Below, piece after piece: positions 33,166 through 46,481 of a DNA stretch of 64,000 bases. The stretch is from NCBI RefSeq assembly GCF_024323335.1, contig NC_066579.1, positions 357,508,900 through 357,572,899 on the forward strand. The letters run 5' to 3'. The position numbers were made by a program, and so were the translations under genes. The notes under the pieces are model-generated. The model saw only the letters and a list, made by a program, of their open reading frames with translations, did not search any database and was not told the DNA's origin. Each line of letters starts with the position of its first letter. Positions within the stretch are counted from its first letter, which is position 1. Origin of the DNA: Lathyrus oleraceus (lineage: Eukaryota; Streptophyta; Magnoliopsida; Fabales; Fabaceae).

Positions 33166-33585
33166 CTCATCTCTTCCAATTTATCATACACATTTGGGTT
33201 CTTAAAGGCCTCGGAATGGTAGATAGTCTCGTCATCACGGACTTGAGGAATGGGAGCTGGAGTAGGAACAGAATTAACCACCGGGGGTGGCACCACAGGG
33301 ACCGGGCTAGATGCCGGCTGAGCTTGCACTTGCGGATGATGTCCTTCGGGCATGAAATTATGGGGCATCCCCCAAGGGTAACCGGAAGGCATAACATTGA
33401 CTGATCCCATAGCAGGGGCTGGTATAGAGGTAGGAGCTAATTCCTGTGCTTGATTGGACGTAGACGCTTGCACATTTACAACTTGCTTCTGAGCTTGGAG
33501 CAGAGACTCCACCAGAGCAGATAATCGGCTAACTTCTTCTTTGAGTTCTCTGTTCTTGTTCTCTAGTTGTTCGACCATTGCTTTG
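33166..33585 (-). pseudogene. Ogre gag, N-terminal part (element D)
   Basis: Continuation of D gag on the other side of E: a heptad-like Leu/Glu stretch MVEQLENKNRELKEEVSRL, a Pro/Val-rich linker with GYPWGMPHNFMPEGHH, then IYHSEAFKNPNVYDKLEEM, where E is inserted (codon for the last Met lies in the duplicated ctcat). The start of the gene continues across solo LTR K at 35573-35655. Matches H at 60790-61060. Confidence 0.85.
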
Positions 33586-35572
33586 TGTAACACCCTTCTA
33601 AAATACCCCAAAAGTTTAATTAAAATAACAACATATTCAATCAGAGTAAATATGCAATTAAGGGTGTCACACAATTACTTCACACCATTCACCATGATAA
33701 CTGTCATGCTCTTTTATTAATTCAAAACATAAAGCATTTGCACAATACGCAGCGGGTAGAGATTAAATCAATCATGCAAAACATGTAGCATATTACATGT
33801 AAACTGGTTCACAACCAACAATAAAACATTTAAAACATCCCATCCCGATGTTACATCTACCAGAGCATGACCCACTAAGGAACTACACTAGACTTCAAGC
33901 ACTAGCTCCTACTCAATCACTGCTCGTTACCTGAAAAATAGTTGTAAGGGTGAGTTCCTCAATCGATATAATAAGCATTATAAAATATCATGCAATGTTA
34001 AGTAATTTAACACATTTCATCACCCTAATCATAACACACATTCAGTAACGGCATATCAACTCAAACATCATACTCAACACCAACATAAAGCACACGTATA
34101 ATCTCAATTCATACTCAACACCAACACAAAACACACGTATAATATTGGAATACATCCATTCATATTATACGCCATACATACATTATGCAATGAGACTCCA
34201 TGCATGCGGTACCGACTATTCGTGAACATATAGTTCAACTTCACCGACCAAATCCAGGTACGGCTACCAAGCTCACTAGTCCCACTCATTTGAGACCTAG
34301 TGACTCACATCACTAATTCCTCACCATGGGAATTAGCTACCACCCCAAGGGCCATGCTATGCACGCTAAATCACCTAGCATGCAAACATCAACAACAATC
34401 CACAATAACTCATCACTAATTCCTCACCATGGGAATTAGCTACCACCATAAAGGCCACAATATGCAAGCTAAATCACTTAGTCATGCAAACATCAATAAT
34501 CATCCACAATGGACATATGCTCACACTCTAAGCCATAAACAGTCCATTCATAATTTCATACACAATAGATACATTCACAACATTATGCATACCATCATAA
34601 TCAATCACAGTATTAGCACACTCTACTAATACCTATACTACTCAAAACAACGGGAAATGATCCCTACTCTATCATACCTCCGCTAAATTACATTACTCAG
34701 CTGCACAACCAAAAACTGCACAACAACAGCACAGAAAAATCACAATTCTGCCCATACGCGTATTGCCTAGTCCCATACGCGTATGGCCCATTCCTCAGTC
34801 AAACCCATACGCGTATTGTCTGCCTCATACGCGTATGCTACGCGTACCACTTCCTCATACGCGTACCAACAGAGACAAAACTACGTTCAAAACATCATCT
34901 TCCTCATCCATACGCGTATTGCCTAGTGTCATACGCGTACCAGACCATCTCATACGCGTATTGCCTGGTGCCATACGCGTATGACCAGAAACCAGAATTT
35001 CCAGATCTGCTATGGTTTTCTCTACCACGAGATTCCTCAGATCCAACCTCCCACAGTCCAATTTTTCACAGTAATCGCTCATATCATCTAACACGAATCA
35101 TACCCTATTCGATTCCACAAATTCTAACATTATTACATCTAATTCCTACGAATTTCCTTCAATTATGATCCAAATTTCGTTCATCCAATATTTCACAATT
35201 TTCAGCATACATCATTCTAATCAGAGTCAAATCAATGGTTTATCACTACCCATTACATGTTAACCCATAATACCCATCAAACGACGATAAACCCCCCTTA
35301 CCTGAGTTAATCCGGCGAATCTTTAAGCTTCAAGCTCTTCCTCTCTCCAACCCTTGTTCTCTGGTTCTCTTTGCCCTTTTTCCACTTTTCTGTCCCTTTT
35401 TCCTTTTCACGTGAAAAATAAACCTTTTTACTGAATGGGACCTTTTCTAAATTCCAACTTTTATTCCAATAAAATAATAACCCAATAATAATAATCCAAT
35501 TATTTAATTAAATTAATAAATATATTATTAACTTATTTTAAATAATTATCTTATTTTTATCGGGGTGTTACA
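33586..35572 (-). repeat. Solo LTR K inserted in D gag
   Basis: 1987 bp bounded by TGTAACACCC and GGGTGTTACA, with target-site duplication ctttg at 33581-33585 and 35573-35577. There is no internal region, PBS or tract, so it is a solo LTR left after recombination. Orientation is inferred as minus from the AT-rich start and a leader-like CAGGTAAGG on that strand. A Ty3/gypsy origin is likely, lineage undetermined. Confidence 0.85.
34751..34985. repeat. CATACGCGTA motif cluster in LTR K
   Basis: Nine copies of CATACGCGTA plus one TACGCGTA variant within 235 bp, separated by variable short spacers (often TTGCCTRGTSC). The core TACGCGTA is a perfect palindrome with two CpGs. Confidence 0.9.
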
Positions 35573-35655
35573 CTTTGACGTTAGCGCGAGTGCGGTATGG
35601 ATGCGTCAACTTGTCTTCAAAATAAATGAAGAGCAAAGAGTTGGACCACTGTATG
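35573..35655 (-). pseudogene. Ogre gag, extreme N-terminus (element D)
   Basis: Frame continuing from 33585 across K: ELFIQWSNSLLFIYFEDKLTH in order, then PYRTRANV. The H copy has the similar KLTHRYNTRANHSKIMEHLE at about 60775. No clear start codon was chosen. Confidence 0.6.
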
Positions 35656-35914
35656 AAGAGCTCGGAACCAAAACTTGCTTATGCATATGATGCATGCAAT
35701 GCTCGTGCATATGATTTGTTTTTTATCGAAGGAACTTTATAAAGATCTATTTGCAAATATTTTGAAAATATTGAACTTTTTGAGACATATGTGAAATACT
35801 TATAGCAATATAATATTTGGAAACTTTTTACACCAAAAAAGTAGTACAGTCTCGGTAACCAAATAAAATACAAAAGAAAAGGAGAATAAACATCCTATGG
35901 AGCCCTAGAAGCAG
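35656..35914 (-). other. ORF1-gag spacer of element D
   Basis: AT-rich non-coding spacer between ORF1 and gag, equivalent to 60515-60700 in H. Nothing else seen. Confidence 0.55.
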
Positions 35915-37335
35915 TCGTCTAAAGCCTTCGAGATCGGAAGATACGTCGCACGAAGCTTCTACACCTCTCTCTCATAAGCTGCTTCCATGTCGGCCTTCTC
36001 CTTGGCGAGCTAATCATATCTCTTCTTCCAAAACCTAGACGAGTGAGGCAGGAGAGAAGTAACCACCTGATGCTCTAGAAACTCAATCAATGCATCCTTA
36101 TCCTTGAGTTGCTGAAGAAGCTCCTCACGCTCACGAACCCAAGCACGCGAACAGTCTTCGTTTCTCAACTCCTCTACTCCTTGATTAGGGAGGGTTGAAG
36201 GCCTAACCATAACCATAGGGGTAGGTCTCGGATACTCATACGGCATGTGGTACTCGAGGGCTCTCTTCCTTACCCAAGAGATGTAAGGCTCCAAAGCAAC
36301 ACAGTTCCTCAAACCAAGCTCATTCCTCCCTTTCCTATGAACCTTGCGCCAGGCGCGGACCATCCTATTCTTCAGATTTTAGGGATCTTTACCCTCTTGA
36401 AAGAATAAGCCTTCCAACAAAATGTTGTTAGGTTTATCCTTTAAAGGGAACCCAAGCTGACGGTGAGCCAAAGCAGGGTTGTAGTTAATTCCACCACATG
36501 TACCAAGAAGAGGTACATTGGAGAACTCACCATAAGAATCAATAATCTTAATTCCATCATAAACATGATTATACCAAGAGATATCATCATTAGTGAGAGA
36601 CATAAGCCTCGTGGACCACCGTAGACATCCCTTGTTCTCCTTGAAGGCAAGCGTCTGAGGCAAGTGCGAAATAAACCACTTGTACAACAGAGGCAGACAA
36701 CATACAATGGAACCACCACCCTTTGCATTCCTCATATGCAAAGAGAAATAAGTGTCACCCAACAGAGTAGGAACGGGATTAAGAGAAGAGAAAATCCTAA
36801 TAGCGTTCACATCCACGAAGTTGTCGATGTTGGGAAATAACACTAGCCCATAGACGAGGAGTACAAATATGGCTTCAAAAGCTTCCTTACTCATGGCCTT
36901 CCCAAACAAGGTAGCTTTGGCAATCAGAAAATCAGACGGGAGACCTTGAATTCCACCCTTGGTAGTCATATTGGCAACAATGTCGGATACCTCCACGTGA
37001 AGCATGTCAGCAATCTCTTGAGAAGACGGAATCTTCTCCAAACCACTAATCGACAATCGGTCAAGAATAGGTATACCCACATGATAAGCGTACTCCTCCA
37101 ATTTAGGCAAAAGCTGGAAATCCGGAAAAGTGAAGCACCGATACAGAGGATCGTAGAACTGCACCAACACACTCATCAGACCTTCATCCACCTTGGCAGA
37201 GAGAATAGCTAAAAGCTTCCCATGGCGAGCTTTGAACTCCAAGGGCTCTAATACATAAGATGTCAGACGCCTTAACTCTCTCAAGTCGGGTTGTCTGAAA
37301 CTGTACTTCTTTGTATTCCTTCTTTGCTTATCCAT
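35915..37335 (-). pseudogene. Ogre ORF1 (element D)
   Basis: The extra ORF upstream of gag that defines Ogre elements; its role is unknown. It starts MDKQRRNTKKYSFRQPDLRE at 37335. Conserved blocks are SVLVQFYDPLYRCFTFPDFQ, NIDNFVDVNAIRIF, NPVPTLLGDTYFSLHMRN, GGGSIVCCLPLLYKWFISHLP and QLGFPLKDKPNN. TAA at 36379-36381 (a Gln codon in H) breaks it, then the frame continues RMVRAWRKVHRKGR and a coiled-coil-like region (REELLQQLKDKDALIEFLEH). A further stop lies at 36010-36012 and traces run to about 35915. F and H carry homologous ORF1 copies. Confidence 0.9.
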
Positions 37336-38228
37336 GTCTGAAAATTTGCAAATAGAACTTTTAAGTTCCTTGCAAAAATCTTATTGTTGATGATATGAAT
37401 GCGGATGAATGCATGGATGCATGGATGCAACAAACACACTCAAGGATCAAACAAGTCACACCACACAAAGGTCACGGGATGGCTCAAGTCATCGTCAATA
37501 TTAATCATCTATCTTGGTGGATTAGATTTTCATCATATCAACACCCAAGATCCATTGATTTTGAGGATATACGAGAACGGATCGACCGCGAATCACGGGT
37601 TTGTTGCGAGTCACGAGCATGGAGTCTCGGTTAAGAACCACCCAACGGGAGTGTACTACGGTTAAACCTGACAATCATGTTCTAAAAGGTTCCCATAGTC
37701 ATCATCCCATCTTTCGGATATTATCGGATAAAGCGACTACTCGTCTTCCAAAAATATTCTCGAGAGGGACTCTTATGAGTGTAGTATCGTGTAACAATCG
37801 CATCAAGTCTTACACTTGAACGACCTTCGCACTACGTTCTAAAATAGGCCAAGATGGGCTAGGTATCTAAGGTCCTTGGTTTCTAGGATTCATATTGGAA
37901 AGAGTAATGCCTAACCACGACTACTCGTGTGACATTAGTTATCCCAATAAGACCTCCACCAAGTGAATGGACTTGCAAGTCATCTTGTTAAGGACTAACT
38001 CCACACAAGTCAACAAGACTATGCCATTCTCTTATCATAAGTGCACTCGAGTTCGGGTATAGAACTCATCTCACAAGAAACCATAAAGCATACAAGCAAT
38101 TAATATATCAAGCAATTCATACATTACAAACAATACATTCATCCCAAATTTGCACAAAAATATGCCACAAATAAATATAAACATACAACACATACAAGCA
38201 AAAAGTAGTCTAAACCCACGGGGCAATG
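37336..38228 (-). other. 5' leader of element D
   Basis: Non-coding between PBS and ORF1. It holds a hairpin at 37718-37757 equivalent to those in F and H, preceded on the minus strand by GATACTACACTC. Short ORFs on either strand are not supported. Confidence 0.65.
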
Positions 38229-38246
38229 TCCCCAGCAGAGTCGCCA
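38229..38246 (-). promoter_or_regulatory. Primer-binding site of D
   Basis: Minus-strand TGGCGACTCTGCTGGGGA, six bases from the LTR end GCTACA. Identical core to the PBS of B. Confidence 0.85.
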
Positions 38247-38252
38247 TTTTTC

Positions 38253-41200
38253 TGTAGCGGGGTTTTGGTTACCTTTAAGTTTATTGACTAAACCAAAAGT
38301 CAACATACAATTCAAGTCGCCACCACACTTTTATTTGTCCAAAGGAAAGGCTAAAAAGCGAACAAAGGTCAAGTAAGAAGTTTTTCAAATCAAAAACTAA
38401 TAAAAATGTAAGAGATCTAGGTAAGGGGGTTGGTTAGGAAATGGGAAGGTTTTACGCATCCAAAACATCCTTAGTACTCTAAGGGAACCCTTTTTGAAAA
38501 TATGTGTTGTAGGTTGATATTTGTGAAAAGATTTATGCAAAAGATTGGATGAATGAGAAGAGAATAGATTATATTTACAAATTTTGTTGTTTGAATGGAT
38601 GAAGCCATTGCCTACGTACCATCACAAAGGAGGATCAAAACCTCGTAGTTCGTGGTAAAAATCTCAAAGATTGGTGAATTGATTTTAATCAAAAGCCTTA
38701 AGGTCTTTTGTTATCAAAGGGAGAAAACTCAACCTAAACCAACAATCCACCATGTGAGGAAGGCTTCAACATGCTAGTGAGGGGTTAACCCTATAATAAG
38801 CATGGAAGGCTTATAATCCAACAGTAAGGATGAGGTGAGATTTACATCAACCACTATGATAACTCAAACCTATGACTAATGTTTTTGAAAAGATTTTAAC
38901 AAGTGGCCATTGGAACCACAAAACAACTTGAAATGGTTATATTTACAGGTTGAATTTATTTACAAAATGAGGTCAAAGTTGGATTAAAGTTTATTTACAA
39001 TGAGTATTTATGAAGATGGTTTTGAAAAGTCAAAGGCCTAAGGCCTAGGTTTCTAATTTGAAATAAAGTCAAAATTTTGAAAATTATTTTTGGTTTGGTT
39101 AGAGGGGGGAGAAGAGAAAAGGGCTATTCCTAAAGCATACCAAAATAAGAGGGGAAATACAACCCTTGGAGTTCCTTTTCTTGGAGTCATAGAGATGACT
39201 CAAGATGCTCCTTTCCTTTGGATTTAGCACACAAACAAGCAATCAATAATTTGAATTCAAGCTCCTAGGATCTCCATTTGGCTTGGCTCTTAACTTGGCT
39301 ACTCATGACAATGGTCCTCTTTTCACAATCTTAAGATGAGGTTCCTATCACACAAAAGCACACATCAAAAAGCTCACAACATAATAAAGGGAATGGACAA
39401 AGAATAAGTTTGAGGATAAGTCCTTTGAGGTCACTTTGAATTTTAGCATTCTAAAGGCATGAGGCCTAGTTGCTCTTCAACATATTTTGCATTCTAAAGG
39501 GATGAGGCCTAGTTGCTCTTGAACTCCTTTAAGCATGGGTGAATCCTAATTCTATGTCCTTTCTCCTTTTGTATTTTGGTTCACATCAAAACAAACACAA
39601 AACAACATAAAATAGCAATATATTCATATACAATAATAGGCTCAAATGAGCAAAAGAAAAATGACATAAACATAAAATATGTGCTCAAGTGAGCAAAATG
39701 AAAATCAAGATGAATAATGAGCAATAAATAAAGGACATTAAAAGTAAATGACAAGAATTTAAAAGCTCAAATTAAAGTTAGTAGTTAGTAGAGTTATGTT
39801 AGCTTGTCATAAGACAATGTAGCGCTATGTTAAGCAATCATAAGTGGACTAATATATTAGCCACACCTATCTGAGGCCGGTCAATAAGAATATAAGCAAA
39901 GAACACAAGTTAGGGGTCATGACTAGTAAGCAAAGCTCCATAAACTTTCCATGCCAAACAAAAGGTGAAGGGCCTTGTATTGACTTTTGGTTAATTGCTT
40001 TACCAAGAAGTAACCTATCTTTGACACAAAATAACTCACTTGATCATGGATCAAGTTGAATTTGGTTTCAATCAAAGAAGATTAAACTTCTATTTGTCAG
40101 GACCAACCTTAAGACTTTAACTCAATGGCCATTGAGGGGAAGAAAAGGATGAAGATGAAAAGGGAGGGGTAATAAGTCACCAACCAATCCCAATTGATCA
40201 AGGGATAACTCATCCTTGATCAAATTCATTCATCTTTCTAGGTGATGATCCTTAAGGATTTTCAAACCACAAGATCCAATGAATTTGATCAAAGTTGAAT
40301 CAATTCAACCTTGATCAACACCAAACAGAAGAAAAATTAATATAACAAGTCAAGAAGTAAATAATATTTTTTTTGGTATTTTTTGAATTAAAAGAAAATA
40401 AAAATAAAAAACAAACAAACAAAGTTGAACCTCAAATTCAATTCGAAGCAACTTCAAAAAGTCCGATTAAATTTTCATAGGTTCAACATAGTCAAACAAA
40501 CTTTGACTAATTTTCTCACAAATTTTTAAAGTAAGAAAGTAATTAAAATCAATTAAAAACAACCAAAAATAGCATAATATGAATTAAAATCTCAAATAAT
40601 CTCAAAACAAATAAGAAATTGTTGAGACTATTTTTCATTGACTTATCATGATTCATAGATGCTATGAAAATATTTTTGCATTTTTTAAAATTCAGAAAGC
40701 ATTTTAAAATGAATTAAAATCATTAAAAACCAAATAATTCATGAAAAATATCAAATGAGGTCACAAAAATAATTAAAAATCATAATATGAAACTAGATTT
40801 TTCAAGAAAAATTTTAAAGTTAGTCTCATATTTTTCTGACCTCATATGAATTTTAATGAATTATTGAAAATAGAATGAATTAAAAGAAAATAAAGAGAAA
40901 ATGAAATAAAATGAAAAATGCTTAGCCACTGGATCCATTTCATTAATTGACGTGGCAATGGTACACGGTCTGGATCTGAGGATGCATGATGCACTCTAGT
41001 CAACAACGCAACACAATGCATTAAAAGAAGTAATCAGAACGGATGCACGAGATTAGATCGTGAGGGAGAGATCCAAGGGCCATGAGCAGCACACATGGTG
41101 GTGGCGGTGGAAACCACCATCTTCTCCGATCAACCAACGGAATCCGGCCAAATTTGCAGGAAAATGAATCTTATCAAAAATGAAAAACAAGGACATGGAA

Positions 41201-43206
41201 AAGAAGATCATGTGATGTAGATCATCACTGTACCATTAGATTCCTCCCACTCTTCCTATATTGATAGAAAGATGAAGGAGAAAATCATGGTGTCGACACA
41301 GATTGATCTGGAAATGGAAAATTTAATGCACTAAAAGCATGCCTCAAGTATGAGGACTTCAGAGAACCACAAAAACACAAGAATACTACATTGAATTATG
41401 AGTTTCAGATCCAAACAATTTGAGCTTATACCTTCAAAATGGTGAGTTTCTGGCCACGAATTCTTCAAGCTTTTTGCTCCTTTTTGATCTCTGAATATAG
41501 GGAGGATGATTGGCTAAGGAATCTAGCTTTGAAACTCAACTAATGTTGTTGAATTTCAAGCTCGAAAATACTGAAAAATGGTGAATGATTCCTTTGGTGA
41601 GGGTTATGGTTTCAGTTCAGCCACATATGGGATCTCCAAAAGGTTATGAAATGAAGGAGAGGAAACCCTTATTTATAGGTGAATGCATATGAATTCACAC
41701 TTTGCTCATGTGCATAGGAATTGAAACTTTGAATGCATGGACATTTGTGGACGTGTGAGAGGCCCATGAATGGCTAAAGGAGCTTGCTGAGATCATATGG
41801 GAAGCATGTGGTCATGCACATGGAATGGAAAATGCTTGCACTTCAAGTTTTAACATAAAATATCAAGAATGCACATAAATGAAAAAAAAATGAATCTCCC
41901 AAATGGTAGATCCAAATGACTATTGTGAATAATAGTTGGAAAGCTTCTGAAATAAGGAACAAAAGTCATGTTGGTAAAAAAACCATTTGACATGTGAAAA
42001 ATGATCAAAACTGGCTTGGAAAGATCAAGTATAAAACATGTTCAAATCACTTTGAAAAAATCAACCAAAAGTAAGCTTTGTTAAACCCCTTTGTCCTTAT
42101 GATACAAGCTTAAAATGAACACATCTCCAACATAAACGTTGTATATCTTTTCAATATAGTCAATTTAGACTCAAAGTTTTCATCATTTGGATTTTCTATG
42201 ACAAAGTTATGGGCATTTGAAGTTGAGTACTTTTTCAAGTTCAATGAATTAGGTCCAAGATGACCTATAATGTTTTGCAATGGCACATGTATTTTATTTA
42301 ATATCATGAACTTTTTTCCAAAACAACATTTGAAGTAGACATCTCAAGATTTCTAATGCCTTTGGTCCCACCTCAAAATCATAAACATTGAGAAAGTTAT
42401 GCCCTTGGCAAGTTGACCCAAAATTAGGGTTTCAGTCAAAATGACCTATAATATTTTGAAATGAATGATGACCTTAAAAGCTTCAAATGGCTTTTTGATG
42501 AACATAAAAGTTGTTCATATGGTTCTTAGGAACAGTTTTTATTTTGGGGTCATCTTCATTTGACAAACACATCAAATATTATAGCTCATTGAACCTTAGC
42601 TTAATTAGATGACTTGACTGGTCAACTTTTCAAAGTCAAACTTCCAATCTTGATGAAAAAATGATTGAGGGGCCTCAAATAGGCTCATATATGCATAAAA
42701 TGACAAATGAAAGAACTTACCTTGATTAAATTTGATCAGAGGTTGAGATTGCTTCATGGGCAAGGCACAATCAAAGCATAGTGAAATTAGGGTTTCCTTG
42801 GGAAACAATCTTCAAGCCCTTTGGGTTATCTTGATCAAATTGGAAAATTGAGATACTTGGGAGACATATATGATGATTAGGAACTTTGTGGACCATTGTC
42901 ATTCTTTTTCTCATCTTCATCTAGCCATGGCATTGGGCTTAGGAGCCTCCTAGGAGCATTGTGGAGCACATGACCACTTGAGCTTCAAAACAAAAAGAGT
43001 TAGTGACATATTTTTGTGCTTTTGGTTAGTAATCAAATAAGAAAAGCAATAACATATAATACAAGCATGCTTGGTGATTTCAAATCACTCAAACAAGTCC
43101 CAACCCTAGGGTTAAGGAGCCAAACATGCTATGATCCTTGAGGCAATGCACTTGTGCAACAACATGATGCCATGAGGGATCTTAGGGTCAAAATTAGGGT
43201 CTTATA
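38253..43206 (-). repeat. 5' LTR of element D (5.0 kb)
   Basis: Minus-strand start TATAAGACCCTAATTTTGAC matches the H start TGTAAGACCCCAATTTTG, with TG changed to TA. It ends GCTACA at 38253. It contains recurring ATGACCTATAAT boxes (42200-42450), a block at 39833-39895 shared with F (48885) and H (55138), and a PBS-like GGTGGCGACT at 38315-38324 on the minus strand. No gene is supported within it. Confidence 0.82.
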
Positions 43207-44060
43207 GAAGATTACTTAGATAGTCGAGTAAGACAAATCGTATCCTAATAGTCGAGGAGAGGAATCGAAGACTCTAGACCATCTCCCTTTACATCTTTAA
43301 TTGTAAAAGGATTTAATAATAGTTAAGGTGTTTTTGAAAGGATGACGAATACTCGGATAGTCGAGTAAGGCAACTCATATCCTAATATTTGGAAAAGGGA
43401 ATAGAAGACTCTAGACCACTTTCTTTTTCATCTGAGGGATTATGAACATAGGTTTGTGTATCGTTGATGTATTTTAGAATAAATGACAAGTACTTGAACG
43501 ACTGAGTAAGACAACTCATATCCAAGCATTTGAGGAGAGGAATCGAAGGCTCAAGACCACCTTCCTTTTCGTACAATTCAATATGAAAATGATTTGAATA
43601 AGTTATAAGTTTGCGGAAGAATGACAATTGTTTGACTAACCGAGTAAGAGAACTCGTATTCAAACAATTGAGGAGAGGAGTTGAAAACTCAAAACCACCT
43701 CCTTTTTTATTTCATTATTTTGAAAATAATTTGATTTAATCTTGGTTTAAGGTTTGTAAAGAAATGACGAGTGTCTAACTGACCGAGTAAGAAAACTCGT
43801 ATTCAAACAATCGAGGAGAGGAGTTAAAGGCTTAAAACCATCCCCCTTTTCATTTCGTTATTATGAAAATGATACTGTTTTGATTGTGTTTAGGCGGATG
43901 GGAATGGCAATTATTTGACTAACCGAGTAAGAGAACTCATATTCAAATAATCGAGGAGAGGAGTTGAAAACTCAAAACCATCTCCCTTTTCATTTCCAAA
44001 TGAAATGGTACTTGATTGCGATTTGGTATTTTAATTTGATTTGAATAAAAATACTCGACA
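43207..44060. repeat. 140-bp tandem array in LTR G
   Basis: Six degenerate units marked by CGAGTAAG or TGAGTAAG at 43225, 43362, 43502, 43641, 43783 and 43923 (steps 137-142 bp), each followed by ACTCRTAT, TCGAGGAGAGG and AAACCA/GACCAC blocks. One isolated copy lies at 10020-10080. Confidence 0.88.
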
Positions 44061-46481
44061 TTGGATAGAGGTTTTAAATTTGTGTTTTACGAATAAGTCG
44101 AATTATTTTGGCGTATCAATCATCTACTCGATTAATTAATAACCGAATAGGTCTCATTGTAAGAAAGCCCAAGAGTAAGCTATGTGAGGTTGACGACGAT
44201 GCTAAAAGCGATCGACTTACAAGGGTATGGAAAATGATCTCAACATTGGATCAAGAGTTGTGTGATTTTTATCATGGTTTATCGTGGTTTGGAATTGAGT
44301 TTGTATTATGAAATGATAGTGGAAAATGATGGTGAAATAAATCGATCAATATTTAATTAACCAAATTAATTAATTAAGGTTTGATTGAATCGATTAATTA
44401 AATTAATTAAGATTAATTATCAAAATTATTTATTTAAGCCAAATAATCATGTTAATTAAAATTAGTTAATAGTAATTAATTAATTTAGCAAAATTTCAAT
44501 CGATTAATTAATTTAATTAAGAGAATGAAAAATATACGATAATGTTGATTTACAAGGTTGAATCAAATTGGTTACAAAATGTGCTCAAGAACCGGTTTGC
44601 ACGAAATGACAACACAATTAATGTCATCCGTAAGATCACAACACGATGAAATATTCCATTGATTTATTGGGAATTTAGCGGCATAACGGCATAAGATTAC
44701 CGAATCCGTGGAACGCAATGAATATGAATAAGCAATTCAACAAAAAAAAAATCAATATTCACAATGTATGGGTGGGATAACTAATAAAACAAAAGTGTAC
44801 CCAAAAAAAGGACCTAAGTTTTCAACACCCCAAATTCCAATAAATAAAACACAACTAAAGACAGTAGAAGGCATGGAGGATGATGACGAAAAAACCATTT
44901 TTTGACCTTGTCCACTTGGACTTTTAAAATCCATATTAAATAATAAAATGAATCATCCCAAACTGGATGGCACGTCTTCCTCCATGTATTTTCTGCAGGT
45001 TTTCTCCATAAGGTACAAACAAACCATTTTCTCGCAATCAAAGCAAAAACTCAACACTAAAACTTCATTTCTAACATGTCAAATATCAACTTTAAAATAA
45101 ACATAAAGCTAACCTTATAGGAAAACTTAAACATAAACAATCTTATGTATGCAATCTAACATAAAAAAAGGGTTAAAATTAATTATGGATAAAAAACACC
45201 ACCTCTACTTGGTCGGTGGAAGGCGGCGGTTATCGGATGGAGATCCGAGGGAGATTTGAGGGAAATTTGAGGGAGGCGCTTGTGAAGGTGACGGATGCGG
45301 AGTTTCGCTGGCGGTTTGGAAAGTTGAAGACGAATCTGAGTCGGGTACGATTTTGGTGATGGTGATTTCAGATTTGATTTGCCCGTGATATTCAAGATGA
45401 ATGTGAAAAGGCTTCGATTACGTCAGCGTTCGTGGTTTCTCCACCCATGGAGCATGAAACTTTCGAAGTTGAAGGAGAGACGTATACGGCGGTGATAGAG
45501 GTTGACGCGGCGGCCGGAGGGAGTAGATGGTGTGGTTACGGCGGATGCGTGAAGGTTTTTACCGGTGTAAGGTTGGAACGCGGTCACCAGAGGGAGATGA
45601 AGGAGTGGCGGTGTAGAAGGTGGAAGGGTTGTAGTGGTGCGTTCGCGGTGAGGCCGGTGTTTGGTGGTGTGAGGGAAAAGAAGAGGAACAATGCGCGGTG
45701 ACCAAATAGATATGGACGCGGGGAGGCGTTCATTTGGTTGTTATGTGCGGTGATGTGGGTAGCGGACATTTTTTCGTGATAGAAGAAAAGGAGTGTCATT
45801 TCAAAAATCTCTTTTCTTCCAGTTCTTTTTTTTTTCTTTTTCTTTTCCATCCCAGCTAGAGAGAGATTTTTTTTTGTTAGTGGAGAGCCATCCCTAAAAG
45901 ATCCCCCCAAAACGTGTTTATCCCCCCTCCCTCTGTACCGTTGGCCTTCCTCTATTAGAGAGAGAGGGTCTTCCAAATGTCCTTTGGATAAGGATAAGAA
46001 ATGGTTTTTGATCCTCCTCTCAATGACTGCCACGTGTTTTTTGAGAGATAGGATTCAGATTTTTTGTCCCACCAAGATCCCATTAAATGTGCGCAAGCTG
46101 TCAAAAGGTGGGTGAGGGAGAGATATCTTTACGGATTTTTTTATTTATTATTATTTAAACAAATGAAATAAAAATGCTAATTTGAGATTGGCGAATACGA
46201 AAAAATAAGGATGACGAGCATACCAGACTAAGCTACACGGACTGTAGGCTAATAAAACTGATGTTTGCAAGTTTTATTTCAAAACTTTTTACCCGCTAAT
46301 TTTGCACGTACTTGAGAAATGATTTAACCAATTTGTCTGTATATTCAAGAATTTATTCCGACTGATATCTTAGCCATTATTCATGATGAAATGCATGTTA
46401 TGCTGTACAATTGATGCAAATAAAAAATGAAATCAAATTTTTAAAAATTTTAAAATGCCTGGACAAAATTAGGGTATGACA
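43207..46481 (-). repeat. Partial LTR G, same family as the C LTR
   Basis: Minus-strand LTR start TGTCATACCCTAATTTTGTCC (46481 downward), close to the C LTR start. Block 44159-44226 is the reverse complement of 22317-22384. The low-coordinate end is cut by the D LTR. 45180-45700 is GC-richer than its surroundings with ORFs on both strands that I do not recognise; it probably holds the LTR promoter or leader. Confidence 0.7.

Larger units (their letters stand above)
23946..43206 (-). mobile_element. Ogre element D (5' half), interrupted by E and K
   Basis: Minus-strand element. Reading from high to low coordinates: 5' LTR, PBS, leader, ORF1, gag. Gag ends at the border with the C LTR (23946), so pro, pol and the 3' LTR are absent. 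Copia element E and solo LTR K sit inside gag, each with a perfect 5-bp target-site duplication. ORF1 upstream of gag is the hallmark of Ogre elements. Confidence 0.88.

Noticed and set aside
37395..37819. Plus-strand ORFs in the D leader
   Set aside because: Antisense to the element and not conserved in F or H.
44108..44311. 67-codon ORF in LTR G with a counterpart in the C LTR
   Set aside because: The similarity is DNA-level LTR homology; the C copy does not keep the frame.
45183..46033. GC-rich ORFs on both strands in LTR G
   Set aside because: No motif recognised; likely the LTR promoter or leader. Not enough to call a gene.
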